This document shows positions 1 through 12,560 of a stretch of DNA of 64,000 nucleotides, in pieces. The DNA comes from Isoetes taiwanensis (taxonomy: Eukaryota > Streptophyta > Lycopodiopsida > Isoetales > Isoetaceae). The DNA lies in NCBI GenBank assembly GCA_021234155.1, contig JAJEKV010000012.1, positions 2,761,638-2,825,637 on the forward strand. Direction: 5' to 3'. The translations under genes were made by a program, and so were the position numbers. The notes beneath the pieces are model-generated. The model saw only the letters and a list, made by a program, of their open reading frames with translations, did not search any database and had not been told where the DNA came from. Within the stretch, counting starts at the first letter, position 1. Each line of letters opens with the position of its first letter.

Positions 1-50
1 TGCCCAGCCAAAGCTTGCTCCCCAAACCTGTAAAGAAATTAACAAAGACT

Positions 51-1080
51 CTACCTATTCTTGGAGAACTGTAAAGCTCTTCCTCTTTCAATTGTCCAAG
101 GCACCATCTCAAAGCTTTTGAGTCCTCCTTCCATCCAAAATTCCTGCCTTGTCATACAATCCACAAGTGGCTGGGTTACTTTAGCAAAATTGTGCAATAA
201 TTCTCCTACTAAACTAAGAGTTGGCCATATAGCTTGACTTGATACATTTAGTGGTTTCACCCTCTCCATTGCACCACCATGATCCACTGTAACCCCTTTC
301 TGAAACATAATCACCCACACCTCTTTCCTCTAGTGAAGGCTAGAAATACATTTAGCAGGATTCAAACTTATACACAATCAGTGCATCTTTTCAAGAACTT
401 TTCTTGAGATGATCCAAGTGATCCCTTTGATCTGAACACTGTCAAGTCGTCTATAAAGACCTTCAAAGCAGTTCAAATGTCATGAAAGCATGGCGTCATA
501 GTCACAAATGTGGCTGGAGTATTTGTAAGGCCAAAAGGTAATACTCTTATAAAGCATAGATGCCAAAAGGTGTTCGAAAATGTCATTGGTTGATGTGATG
601 GATAGATTTGGATCTGATTATATCCTGAGTAATCATCCAAGAAAGAACAGGCCTGATTTCCCGCACAATATCCAACAAGGTGTCTATGAATGGTGTAGGA
701 AAATGATCTTTGCAGCTTTGTTGAGATCCCTATAATCAATGCATACTCGATTGAGTTATTTGGCCACTGGTACACAGAACTGATCCAATCTGGACTTAAC
801 TGGTACAGAATTGGCCTCCAAAGCTTCATGACTTAACTTTACTGTTCTCTATTGCTGACCCATTCTCCTTGAGCCATTGACTGGCTTTTTTTGATCCCCT
901 TGTTTCAAATCAGTTGTAATAACCACAACTCCTGGGTGATCGCTCACCCTTTGTAATTTCTGCCAAAACATACAAAGCATGAAAGGGAAGTCATAACAGC
1001 CCTGTATACATACATGTACCGAATGCACATTTTGGGAATAACTGCCAACATGACCAGCCAGTAACTTCACATGATTACAC
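51..1080 (-). pseudogene. Ty3/gypsy pol remnant (reverse transcriptase to RNase H linker)
   Basis: A decayed retrotransposon polymerase, read from high to low coordinates in broken frames. From about 850 downward come a VCIDYRDLNKA block (the RT fingers motif), then NQACSFLDDYSGYNQIQI and VLPFGLTNTPATFV (RT palm), then FIDDLTVF near 450, which is the catalytic F/Y-x-DD box. It continues into a HNFAKVTQPLVD stretch near 190, typical of the link between RT and RNase H. The stretch 849-1082 is open but only its last part resembles RT. Stops and shifts occur in every block, so it is not functional. The element runs off the left edge, so RNase H and integrase, if present, lie outside the window. 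The family assignment is secure; the lineage is not. Confidence 0.85.
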
Positions 1081-1099
1081 ATCCACTACTCTGAAAACC

Positions 1100-2920
1100 T
1101 GCAAATATCGGATTTGAAATTTTTCCAAATTCTTCTTGGTTTGCCTCGTTCACTCATCCCGCCCCCTGCCTTCTGCTTGGATTCCGATCACGAATTTTCA
1201 TCTAGCTATGGCCCCAAACGCCCCCAGATGAGTGTTTTGCTTCATCACCACAGCCCAAGCAGAAGATGCCAGTAAGCTTCCAGCAGGAATTTACCTGTAT
1301 GAGCTTACGTTTGCCCTGAGGTGATCCAAGCCAAAGACCTGTGAGAAACATGCAGAGGCCCACACCCAACCTTAGAGACACATGGAACGAGGTATGGGTG
1401 AAGCTCTAAAAAATGCACGAGGATTCACAAGGAGAATCCGTAATCCATGGAAAGATGATTTTTTAAATATTATGACTATTTATAGTAAGAAACAAAGTTA
1501 CAAAACCATTATATTTCAACTTCCATTTTTGCTGCAGCATTTGTTTCCTTTTCACTTGAAGCACCCGCTTTGTTGATTGATGGACGGGTTAGGACTTCAA
1601 AGATCTTGCCAAACCCTCGCCTGTACTGCATGAGGACCCTACAATGTGCAAACTTCAACTATCAAACAAGACATCGATGTTAATATTAGAGCCCGGTTAT
1701 TCTAGATCAGATGTTGACACACAAAGCGCTTACTTGCTACGGCTGGGAGGAGAAAACTAACCTATCGAATGAAGCGAAGCACCGGAAGAAAAAGGAGGAT
1801 GCATTGAAGGTCACGGATTGAGGGTGGGAAAGGATATGCTATCCCAAGATTCCAGACCGCCAGAAAATAGATGACATTAAAACAGAATTTGACAAATTGT
1901 CCCGTGATCCCGCCGAATGTCAGCATGTCTCGAGGTTGAAGCGTTGAAGACTTGGCTATGAGTGGCATATGATAAAGAACAACACTCTTCTGTTAGAAAT
2001 TATTTGCAGAAGTAACTAAAGACATTGAAAGGCAAGAAACTCACTGTCAAGCAAAGGAAAACTTAATTGCATTGAATTGGTTCAGAAAGGCATTCACAGT
2101 ATTTTGGATTTCATGGGGAGAGCAGGACTCATTGTTCTCAGACTCCGAAAATTTACCCCCTCGTAGGAGCTACTCTATAGAGCAACACATCATCTAAAGC
2201 CCATACCATAGCTGCTTGGCAAAACCGCTTGTTGTCAGTCTATGCAGATGCTTGCCAGCTCTTCGCTTGTAAGTCCGGGTCCATGAAAAGATGCACTGCA
2301 TAAAAGGCCGTGACTGGAGGGCAGAGGCATTCAATTCACCTGGCTCACGAAAGTGCATGCATTGCTTCAACTAATTTAAACTTATATTTCTCTCATCCAT
2401 TTGTTATTAGACCAGATACCATGTATGGCTTTCAGCTGCATTGCCATTCCTGTACACATGTATAACTTTATGTACATCCTAAAGTGCAGGTACATAGGCA
2501 CATATTTGTTTGTTTATTGATGCTTATTTTGAGCTTGACCCAGCTGTATCAACAATGTCTTAATGGAGTTCACATCCTCAGCAAATAGGATGTACATGCA
2601 TTATCTAGAGTGCATCCAGAGATGATTCATATATGTGCATTTTTACATATGCTTTTTGGCATAGATCTACATTCAACCTGATAATTGGTACATCCTGGTA
2701 CATCACAGACATCCGGGCACATTGATGTACCCCATGTACATTGAGTGAACATGTACATGCAAGATTTGGCTATAGGCAATGTACATTTAGATTATAATAG
2801 ATTCTATAACATGAAATGTACATGTCATGATAAAAAATTCATATATTTCTATGAGCATTAGTTCTCTTGCTTTCATGTTCTTTTATGTCTATTGAATTTA
2901 GATCATTTCCATTTGTTTGC
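1100..2920. other. No recognised gene; short open segments only
   Basis: Mixed-composition DNA without a recognised gene. One plus-strand frame from about 1757 to 2011 is open except for two TGA codons and reads like protein (for example DRQKIDDIKTEFDKLSRDP), but I cannot name a family. A possible 5' splice site (CTT/GTAAGT) occurs near 2270. From 2440 the sequence turns AT-rich with many TGTACA words, listed separately. Confidence 0.4.
2440..2830. repeat. TGTACA-rich cluster
   Basis: The words TGTACA, ATGTACAT and GGTACATC recur about ten times in 390 bases (for example at 2453, 2470, 2590, 2726-2760 and 2815), far more often than expected. The spacing is irregular, so this is not a simple tandem array. 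Similar clusters occur at 6.43-6.50, 8.40-8.74 and 9.72-9.79 kb. Confidence 0.6.
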
Positions 2921-2922
2921 AG

Positions 2923-3559
2923 ATGAGGTCGCCTTATCCGCAAGCAGCCATTTGCTGATGTTCTTGGAGCTATCTCTCAGACGACTCTTTGAAGCAGCAT
3001 TTTATCAGCATACAAGGTGACTCAACTAGACCCTCACCTTCCAGCTCCAGATCACCACGATATTTTCGGCACAAGCATAGAACACCTGCAAGGCCCGCCT
3101 CAATATGGCAAAGTGAAGTTGAGGAAATTGAGAGGATGGCACTTGGAGAAAGCTAAAGCAGGCAGCAGAGCTCCTTCAATAATCAGCCGTGAACAGAAAA
3201 TCTTTCATCACCAAGTGCTAAATTAGGTAATTGAGAAGCAGAAAGATTCAGCCTGCCCCAAGATCACCCCAGGGTCCCGCTTCCGACCTCATAGCTACAA
3301 AGGACACAGATCCAGAGTTTTAACCTGTGAGAAGAGTGAAGTCGAAGGTGCTGAGTCCAACACTCCTGTAGGAGGCAAAAGAATGTCGGTGATGGCACTA
3401 GTGAAAACAGCAAAATCTCCAAAGAACAAAAATGTCCTCCTAAAAGAAAATCTCCGTGCAAAAAGCGCCAGCTCACCACCTAGAAAGAGGCATGTCCAAG
3501 ATGAAACCAATTTTGTTAAACATCTCAGATTGCAATTAAACAACATTTTTGGTACATAG
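2923..3559 (+). CDS. Candidate exon of an unrecognised basic protein
   Basis: A pyrimidine-rich stretch ending TTTGTTTGCAG at 2922 is a good 3' splice site. Downstream, one frame from 3017 to 3559 is open apart from a single TAG at 3224, giving about 180 codons. The 110 codons after the TAG are rich in Lys, Arg, Ser and Pro (for example SASSPPRKRHVQDETNFVKH). An overlapping frame before 3130 is also coding-like (TRPSPSSRSPRYFRHKHR), so a one-base shift near 3130 is possible. GC content is higher than in the flanks. No domain is recognised; the composition suggests a nuclear or nucleic-acid-binding protein, which is inference. It could also be a decayed copy or a chance frame. Confidence 0.35.
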
Positions 3560-6420
3560 GACAATTTAATCATGCTTCTAGAAGGAAGCTTCCATCCCCA
3601 TCCTTCGAGTCTGAACCTGGAAGAGGAAGAGGATCTACAAGCAAATATTGATGTGATAACAAATACAGCACAGCTCTCGTGTAGATGCCGGAACAGTGAC
3701 AGAATTTGTTGGGCAGCATAATATATTACTGATTACACAGATACGGTCTTTTGCTGCCTGCCCCCTTGCTTTTAGTGAACCCACCAAAAGGCCAGTTCCA
3801 TTCACTCCTTATAGGATCTGGTTCTCCTAAGCCCTCTAAGACCCTTCTCATCTTTCAAAATGATGTTGACTTAGTTCTCACGAAGTCGACTTGGACCTCT
3901 AATGGTAGATGTCTATGGGAGTAGGCCACATTTCACACGTGTTATTTCATTCCCTGTCACTCATCTTATGTATTACAATTTGGATTTGTGTGCGTACTGC
4001 AGCAACCATCCCATTGGAAACACAAGTTTTTTACTGTTCGGGAACGGACACCTTCTAATTTTGTGAATTTCAAGAATCGTAAAGTGTATTACCAACACTA
4101 ACACAGCTGAAATTTTACTTTACTTTTGATCAAGATGCCAATACATATTTGCCCAAATTCCAGCCCAAATAGATATAATACTTTAAATGCTGGTCCAATG
4201 AAAGCTCTTTTTCCACATAGCTAACCCAAGTATACAGATCCTCCTCACAAAGGCTGGTAAAATTAATATGCTAAAGTGGTCCGCATAAGTATGAGTTTCA
4301 TTTACATTTGATTATTCTCATACAGGTATCTTCTTTATGCTTTCTGATTTATTCTCACATTGCAATTTTGCAAAGTCCGTAAGCTTGTGATCAATAACAT
4401 GAGTTCTGATCCAACAGCTAAACCATGGTAGAACTTTGATGCTCCCAGTGGTTCGGTCTCAAAAATGTAAACCTAGTACCAAATAACTCCTGCATGTACA
4501 TTGTGGCTTACATAAATCATGATGCCGTGGCTGATGCAATTGCCCAAGCCCATTTTTGTAAGTAGAACATGTTATTTCCACAGGTTATTTGCCGGTATAG
4601 TCCTACTTGTGCACCATGCAGATGATACCTGGCCACCTAATCGATGCTTGCCAAGTCAATGAGACTCATCAATGGAGGCATTAATTGTAGAAGGCGGTAT
4701 GAATATATTAAGCAGCTTGTTCCTATATTGTGGTAGATAGTCCCTCGACTTGTTTTGTAAATTACAGCTTTGTAAGGAGCCATGCTCCGGAAAGCTTTGT
4801 ACTCACAGTAATGAAAATTAATTTATTTGTCTCACTTATGTTAACTGCAGGCCAACCGTAATTATCAATGTAGCTTCAATTGTGTGTCCTGGAAATGTAA
4901 TTATAAATTCAGAAATCCGCGCTTTCATTATACAAAGAATCATCTAATTGTTATAAGTTCGCACCTGACTTAAATTGCGGTTGGGCAAGAGTGTACAAGA
5001 ATGAAAATATTAACTCAAGATACCAACAGACCAGTAAAGATGAGCCTAATTGTACTATATAGTGTCATGCTCTTTCATCAAGCAGCCGTGGCTAGCATCA
5101 CCGGTTAGCATTTAGAAGAAGGTTTGATGTTATCCTGTCTTCACTCACTTCTAAAAATCTTCAACCAATTGTGGAACATATTTGTGGATGCTTGCTTCAT
5201 AAAGTTGAGTTTGTTTACGCCCAGAGCAAGTAGTTGGATTTCACACACAAACAATCTCTCATCCCCGTAAGGCTGTTTAGAACCATTAGCTTGTGGTATG
5301 GAAAGAGTAACGAGTACTATGGACATACGCCTGACGCATTTAATTTGGGAAGATAACCACTTTGAATCCCTGTGAGGAAGTTAAGACATGTCCTTTTCTC
5401 GACAATCATATTAGCTAGTGACGTATCAGTTTTGTCATGGAGCTCATTCCATGGCTTAATGGATTCAAATGGTCAAGATGGTATATAGTTTTATGTGAAG
5501 ATATCCAATGACTAAATGCAAGTAATGCGCACGTGTTGTGTGTGAATCGTGATTTTGCCGCAAACTATGGCAAAGAACTTGGTGCTCACGGGCTTCAAAT
5601 TTAGTCAATATACTATAAGGAATGGAGAAACCGCTTATCATGTTATTGGCCTCGACCGCCCATTGTTGGTACAAGATTTGACCCATGTACAATTCAAATG
5701 TTATGAATATATGTATCAAAGCTTTTGTTCATTGCACTTGAGTAATTCTATTCCATCAGTTTTTCTATTTGGTACAATTATGAGTGTGTATACATAATTA
5801 AGGATTCATTTGCTTTGTAGATGAATGACCAAACACAAAAGACTATTAAGAAACTAAAAGATAGAGTTCTCATGGCACCCAGAGGTAATACAAACCAACA
5901 CAAGTCAAGTACATAGGGTTGGGGACCGGGATTATCGCTTCTATACCGGCTGCTCGAACTTGGGGAAAAGGTTGAGCAAATTGAAAATTTATAGAGGAAA
6001 TCCAGCAACCATGAAATGTATATTGGCATAAATCATTTGTTGCACAACCTTGGGGCACGGTCCCCGGGAAGATGCGGTGCCATGTAGGATGCGGGAGGTT
6101 TGCCGGCACGTACAGTAGAACCGCATGGATCATCGCTTTAGAGGATATCTTCAGCCCCTCTCGGGCGGCTGGAAGACATGATGGCCAGTCATAGATATCA
6201 GGTTCATCGACATTTTGAAGTTGTCATGAATTATGAGCTACAAGCCTATTTTTGGGTGTGTTATATTTATGTCCACAATATAAATATATCAACCATTTCC
6301 ACATGAAAACCTCGTCTACTTTTATCTTTGCCATGACCTAAAACCATTTTAGTACTTATGCAATTCAACTTTCTTGTGTTCAATCTCTAATCAACTTACA
6401 CTTAAATAAATTTTTATAAG
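3560..6420. other. AT-rich intergenic DNA
   Basis: No gene, transposon domain or clear repeat recognised. The short open frames here have AT-driven composition and no motif I can identify. Confidence 0.5.
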
Positions 6421-6500
6421 ATTGAATGTACAATGATGTATGATGTACATAAGATGTACATCTCATAGGCATCTTATGTACATTGATGTACATAATGCAC
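6421..6500. repeat. TGTACA cluster with a perfect 14-bp hairpin
   Basis: Five TGTAC words fall within about 75 bases. Positions 6443-6456 and 6470-6483 are perfect inverted repeats (ATGTACATAAGATG and its complement) around a 13-base loop, so this DNA could form a stable hairpin. No gene borders it. Confidence 0.7.
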
Positions 6501-7151
6501 TTCAAGTAGTCCAGCTTCAGCCTATAACAGCATACAATATTTCAGAAAGTACCATGACCGGGAATTTAGTCCATGCCACTACACCACGGAAGTTGTGATA
6601 ACAATGTCTCATGGACTTATCCGCAAGGAATGTCAGTTTGCCCTTCACCAGGTTTTACTCTTCTGAATGATTCAAACTCAATCACGCATTTCCCCCTCGG
6701 GCAGTACTCAAACATTCTTAGCAGGAAGCAGCTTTATACTTATTGTGGCAGCCCGAATAGTCTTATAATATTGTCCTTCAATGACACTAGTGCTAGAGTA
6801 TTCACTTACAGTCATCAATTGAATTCTTCAATAATGCATGTCTCTGTGCAATATAGAACATAGTATGAAACACCTTTCCATGTCCGGTGCTGCAAAAAGA
6901 CACAAATACATCTCGGAATACCACAGTAAGTCATCTAAACCACCACCTCTCAGATAGCTGCAAACTTCCACATCATTTTCGCCCAACACGAGAGGCAATA
7001 TGATCCGTGGGTCTAAACTTTAGAGACCATTCTCCACAATGTTTAATGTTCTCACACCAACCACTATAATGCAAGCATCGGGCTAAAAGCACGAGTGGTC
7101 TGTGATAGCAACTTGTTGATCTCACTGGTTTATAGTTGACACTAATGTATC

Positions 7152-8270
7152 TCACGAAAATTGTAAAGTTCTAGTAATTGAATGTTTGTCACTGCTCACA
7201 TCCTGCTTTTCCAACCTCCCAAAACACCCTTTCAATCCGACCTTGGCCCTTAAACTCATTGCAAGCCGTTGCACTTTCACACCGGCATGCCATTTTGTTT
7301 TCTCTGCCAGCTCAAGCCACAACTTGCTATACTGTACCTCACCATCATGTGCCTTTCCATGGCCAGATCCAAAGAAATTCATATCACTCTAATTTTATTT
7401 TCAACATGGCATTCATGAAAATTCCATAATTCTAAGATTTGAATTGGATATTTACCAAACTATCCTAATTCAATAATATAATGAAGGTTTATGTGTCCAC
7501 CCACTATTCTAAGCCACCCCAAATGTAATTTAAAACCATGTTGCACAAAATGAGTACCATGTTTCCTATTATCCGAAACATAGAAATGCACTGCTTTTTA
7601 AGCTTAATTCTATTTTCATCATTGAAATATGGACCAAAATACCAATCGTGATTCCAATGTTCTGATTGCACTGTCCCTGGTTTAATGTGTAGTTCTCAGA
7701 AAGTCACCAATGCATAACACACTATTATCCTAGAGTTTCAACACATCTTTAAACTGCTTGCTCACAAGCAGGTCAGAAAGGATTCAGAACTTAGCAAGTC
7801 AGATTTTTCATGTTCTTAACAAAATGATGCTTTGTCATTCATCAACTAATCTAAGCCTTCCTGATGTACTTTTGGATGGCCTATTGACATATGCATATAC
7901 TCTACACCACATTCAATTCCATCTTCCTCGCTTTGGACAGAGGTTCACTTCTTCACTCCACATTCATCACATTCTACTTTTTGATGCATTTAGTTTATGC
8001 CATTCATCCTTCACATATTTCTCAGAACTGCTGACCTCCACAAAGATACCAACATTATCAAAAGTTTTCTTTGTTTGTTTGACATACTCCATTGTTTTGC
8101 CAATGCACGTATTACCACGTTCGCAAGTGCACCACATGTAGGATTCCCTCATATCATTGAAGGCTTTCTTGTACAGATTCTGCTCATGTTTGACACAACA
8201 ACATGTGTTTCTCTCCTTCACTTCCTATGCAATCAAAGTTTGATACCAACTGTCGGTTAATTTTTGCATC
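7152..8270 (-). pseudogene. Decayed minus-strand coding segments, family uncertain
   Basis: Two minus-strand open stretches (8221-7967 and 7382-7152) may belong to one broken gene or transposon. The upstream part has paired cysteines (CCC, then CTC) and a charged run, KTMEYVKQTKKTFDNVG. The downstream part starts NFFGSGHGKAHDGE, which resembles a GHGK..DG motif I associate with uncharacterised, often transposon-linked eukaryotic proteins. That link is from memory and weak. The sequence between them has stops, and could be an intron or decayed coding DNA. No function is assigned. Confidence 0.25.
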
Positions 8271-8394
8271 AGATTCTGACATACAAACTGCTGGATAAAG
8301 CCTGACTGAGAATAACAAAAGCATTAAAGACCATGTTAGAAAATGATGTCTAACCGATGCCAAAGAGTATTGAACTATACTATTGTACAATTAA

Positions 8395-8740
8395 TGTATG
8401 TTCCATGTACATAAATGTCCATCCAACAAGCCTAATCGGGATCCATATCAGACATCTAATGCAATATCTAATGTACAAAGAAGACATCTAATTGCATGTA
8501 CCACCAACACCGAACATCCAATGTAATATCCACGTACATCCAATGTACATCTAATTAATGTTCCAATATTAGTACATCACATTAATGTTACAATATTAGT
8601 ACAACTAATGTACATATGTCCGGGATTTGTTTGGTTTCACATCTGAAAGTACACCAAAACAGAATGATGTAATTTTGATATTCACATGTAAATGTACTGC
8701 ATGGACATGTAACTCAATGGATGTACATCTGTGCACCTAA
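8395..8740. repeat. TGTACA-rich cluster with a 27-bp tandem duplication
   Basis: At least eight TGTACA or near-identical words lie here. Inside, 8554-8580 and 8581-8607 are two adjacent 27-base copies (ATTAATGTTCCAATATTAG and ATTAATGTTACAATATTAG starts) differing at a few positions. The cluster matches the word usage at 2.4-2.8 and 6.4 kb. No coding potential is seen. Confidence 0.65.
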
Positions 8741-9914
8741 TAGCATTATCACCTAAGATTTCTCGCTACTATGTAAACAATGTAAAATGCATTACATTTC
8801 ATGAGAGAACCATGTGTATTCATTAACGGTGCGTCACTCTAATTTAACTAGAATGCACTTAATAAAGTCATGAAAGAATTTTGGAAGAAAACATAAACTC
8901 CAAGACTCAATTGATTCAATTACAAGAGCAAAACCCGAGATATCAAGGTATTGTATTGCTTGTGTTCTCTTCATGACATCTCTAACCTTGGTGAACTTTG
9001 GTATTGTCAAGCCAAAATTCACGAATCGACATTTGATCAATCATCTATTCTATTTTGGATCTCGCATCCTTCCCGCCAAAGCCCATACATTTGCTCCAAT
9101 TTAACATTATCTTCCTTGCCGCACTTTGATAAATTTCTTGGTCAGATCTTTAGCAATTTTGGAGAAACATTCTTATTATATCCTTTTTTCAAATAATCAT
9201 TGATAAATGTTTCAAGTGTACCTAATTATCTTTGCTATTAGCGCATTTTACTTGAAGTCCATCTTCAAGCTTCATCATTGATTTCATAACAATAACTGAA
9301 GGATTTCCAATTACGTGTTCAAAACGTAAAAAGCCTGCTCATCTGCAACAAACGAATACAAAAACTAATTTTGATTCCGACTGCCGCTTGCCAAGACCGA
9401 TGCAACTAATCGCACTGCCAACACGCTTCTTTATTTGTTTTCAGGGTATAACACCGCTAAATGTCGCATACTTTATGCTTTAGAACCACTACTGAATTTC
9501 ACCCTCCATGAACAGATTGAAATTGATTTGTATTTTGTAGATTCAATTGGTACGTGTTTCGGCTTCGAATTCCTTCTGTTCAGTCTCCGTGAAAGGGGGA
9601 ATTTCTAAAGGAGGGACGGATCCATTCAATTTGGTTCTGGTTCTATGGTTAACTAAGAATTTTGGGAATGTCAGGATGATCTTGCAATCACAGACATCCG
9701 ACACAAACCACAAACCATAGTATCTTGATGTACATCTAAAATGTACCCAAAAAGCACAATTCGTTCTTCAATTCAAGACGATGTACCATTAACTTTCATG
9801 CTTTTTATCCTGAATTCTTAATAAAGATATCAACTGCCTCCTCTTGAGTAAGATCTCCTCCATGGTAAATCCACTTTCTGATTTCGAAATATTGATGTTC
9901 TCAGATCAATGTGG
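8741..9914. other. No recognised gene
   Basis: AT-rich DNA without recognised features apart from a few TGTACA words at 9728-9790. A moderately GC-rich patch at 9560-9640 has no clear open frame. Confidence 0.5.
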
Positions 9915-10100
9915 TGGATCAGAATGAAGGTGGTGAGTGTGGTGACGAATCAGAATTGTGGTGATTGTGCACATGGTGACAAGGATGAATGTAGCGGTGA
10001 TGACTGTGGGTGACCGTGAATGGATGTGGTGGATGTGACGATTGTGATGAATTTGGTGCATGTGGTGACCGTAATGACCGTGGGTGAATATGGACGGATC
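9915..10100. repeat. Degenerate GTG/GTGATGA minisatellite
   Basis: The plus strand is a run of imperfect 6- to 12-base units built from GTGGTGA, GTGATGA and GTGGTGACC. Read on the minus strand it gives a His-rich frame (HHMHQIHHNRHIHHIH), which is best explained as a by-product of the repeat. A shorter block of the same type lies at 13110-13165. Confidence 0.65.
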
Positions 10101-10477
10101 TGATTTACTCCTCATCCTCCGTATCGTTGGCATGGCACCAAGTCGCTTGGTCTTTTGTGTAGCGTGTCGATTATACCCCATCCATGCTGATGTCAAACCG
10201 CATCTCCCACTGATCTTGATCACTTCTGTCAAATAAACTCTCCAATGGTCTTGAATGGACTCTTCCTTTACGTTCAAGAGTCTTTGTAACTCACCTTCAC
10301 CAATACTTTCCGCCTTTGGAGATACTTATTCCAAGAACTTGTCACAAAATGACATATTTAGAAATTTGGGCACCTTGAACCACTTGTACAAAGTCTTATC
10401 TTCCTCGCCACCCACTTCAAGACATGAAACAACTAAGACCTTGCTGCCCGACACCATAGCATTCTCTTTGCTGATTT

Positions 10478-12560
10478 CTAACTGCGGTCAGCCAAAGAAG
10501 GATTGCAAAGAAAGGCATCTTTGCTGATTTCAGAGGATGATCTATAGCAACCTTGTGTCTCTTGAAAGATATTCATTTCACGCTTTCCTCCATGAAGTCT
10601 GCCTTGTACCCAAGATTCAACCATGTACCTACTCAAGAACAAAGCATAAGTTTCGTACGTACTCTCCTGAAATTTCAAAAACCATGAAATCCAAGATTGC
10701 TTCCACCATAAACCTGTATAAAACATTTCTTTATGACTCCCCATAGGCTGCACCTTCATTTGATTGAATGTTTGAGCATCATAGTTAGTTCGCTCCATCA
10801 TTTTCAATCCAACTTAGCATTATGTAGGCATTACATTCAATTCAATTCCCAAGATCCATGTTGGCCCTTGATTAGATACCCATTAATACTCACATCATGA
10901 AAGAAATGGCCCCGACTTGGATTGCTGGTGGCTCCATTCTACTCTTATTGGTATCATTTGAGATTGAGATTTGGACTCCAAATTTCTGATTTTGTTCTTC
11001 CCCCTAACTTTGCAACAAATTTGGAGAATAATGCATCAATTGCTCAAGAGTATGTAACTTTAGTACAAAACTCTGGCTGATCACATCATCTTCATTTTGA
11101 CCTCTCCTCCACCATAGGAGTGCATCATGGGCTGATTTTCTTCTATAGACCTAAACCTGCTCAGGCAACACATTGACTGCACTCTTATGTCATTAACCTT
11201 CAAAGCTTGTTCCTTCCAAAGCCTTTGAAAAGAGGTCTTAGTTTTCTCCACTACTTACTCTTCTTGGTTCTTGAACCACCTTTTGTGATCTTGTAATCAG
11301 ATTTACTTCTCAATCTCTCTTCTTCGCTGAAATGGGTCATGCCCACCAACAACCACAATTTACTAATGATTTTGGTTTCTACTTCTAAGTTCTCAATAAG
11401 AGCCTTTAACTTGAGGATTATCAATGTGACATCTGAATGCACATCATTATTAGAAGAGAATGATTCAAACACTTGCTGCTTGGTAATACTTGTTGGTTAC
11501 CCATTCTCGGCTTCTCTCACATGGATTTTCCAACAAGTAGTCTCATCATGCTTGAATTTATCACAACTTGCACATAAATGAGCCTACTTCTGGGATACCA
11601 TCCCCGCTTTGGTCACACTACTGCGTGGAACCCATTGAACTTGTTGGGCACCGAGCCAGGGCATTGGAACTTGTGGTATGATAGGTGCCGCATTGGTTGA
11701 ATAGAATAGATGGTGCTTGTTGCATAACAAAGAAATAATCGATTGCCCCTCTCAAAGCACCTCTTCTCCTACAGGCCTTGATCATTATGGCTCTTGATTT
11801 GGCATCTGAGCAGAATTCTCAGTAATCTATTATGTAGTATCGAATGCCTAATAGACCCACAATATTCACAAGTAATAAACCTGCGACCTCCCTGGCTTCT
11901 CACCAATTGTAAGCTTGTGAAACTGCATGTACACTGCTTATGCTCGAGTAGCAACTTCCATGAATGTATCCCAACTTATCTTCGCCTTGAGAGCATACTT
12001 TGTGCCTAGAATACAGAGGCTGTTTAGCTCACCTTATGATAATAGCTCGTTTAGCCCCTTTACATACCATTGAATATCCAGATTTCATCATTCCTTGTAA
12101 TCTTCCAATGAACTACTATTGGAGGAACCTAATATACCTCCTCCTGATTATACTCTCAATTGATTCATCTTCCTTGTGTGAAATTGGTCCACCTATAGTC
12201 TTATCCTCACCATGAACTTCTTGATAATTAGCAATGAAAGCTTCCTAATTCCCGACATGTCATGGTATCCGGTCGGTTTTAGCCCATTCCTCCACTGACC
12301 TGCAAAGAACTAAGAAACCAAAGCAAGTAATCAGCTAATGTGAACTTACATTGTCGTGCACAATTTCAACTTCAATAATATGCTTCAAAGGATCCCTATC
12401 CGTGATCATCAAACTTTGAATCCCCATTGCTCTGTGAAAACCCCATACCATAGGTGGTAATGTACCTATCTCTGGTGCTCTCTTGAAATTGAAAACGAAA
12501 TTGAATCTCTAATTTGAAAAACAAATTGATTACCGTCTAGGATCGGTAAATAGAATCAAA
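10478..12560 (-). pseudogene. Ty3/gypsy gag-protease remnant
   Basis: Broken minus-strand frames follow the order expected for Gag then protease. Around 12100-11960 there is a Gag-like helical stretch (WDTFMEVATRA). At about 11880 sits CEYCGSIRH, a zinc-knuckle (CX2CX4H) whose last Cys is lost. A charged linker follows at 11470-11250. Near 10890-10830 the frame reads HDVSINGYLIKGQ, matching the lead-in to the retropepsin active site, and 10800-10700 has NYDAQTFNQMKVQPMG and VIKKCFIQVYGG, like the protease C-terminal part. Reverse transcriptase does not follow below 10.4 kb. The RT remnant at 51-1080 has the same orientation and could be the displaced other half, which is inference. Confidence 0.6.

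Noticed and set aside
9906-10277. His-rich, possibly metal-binding protein on the minus strand
   Set aside because: The histidines come from reading a GTG/GTGATGA minisatellite; the frame has no other domain.
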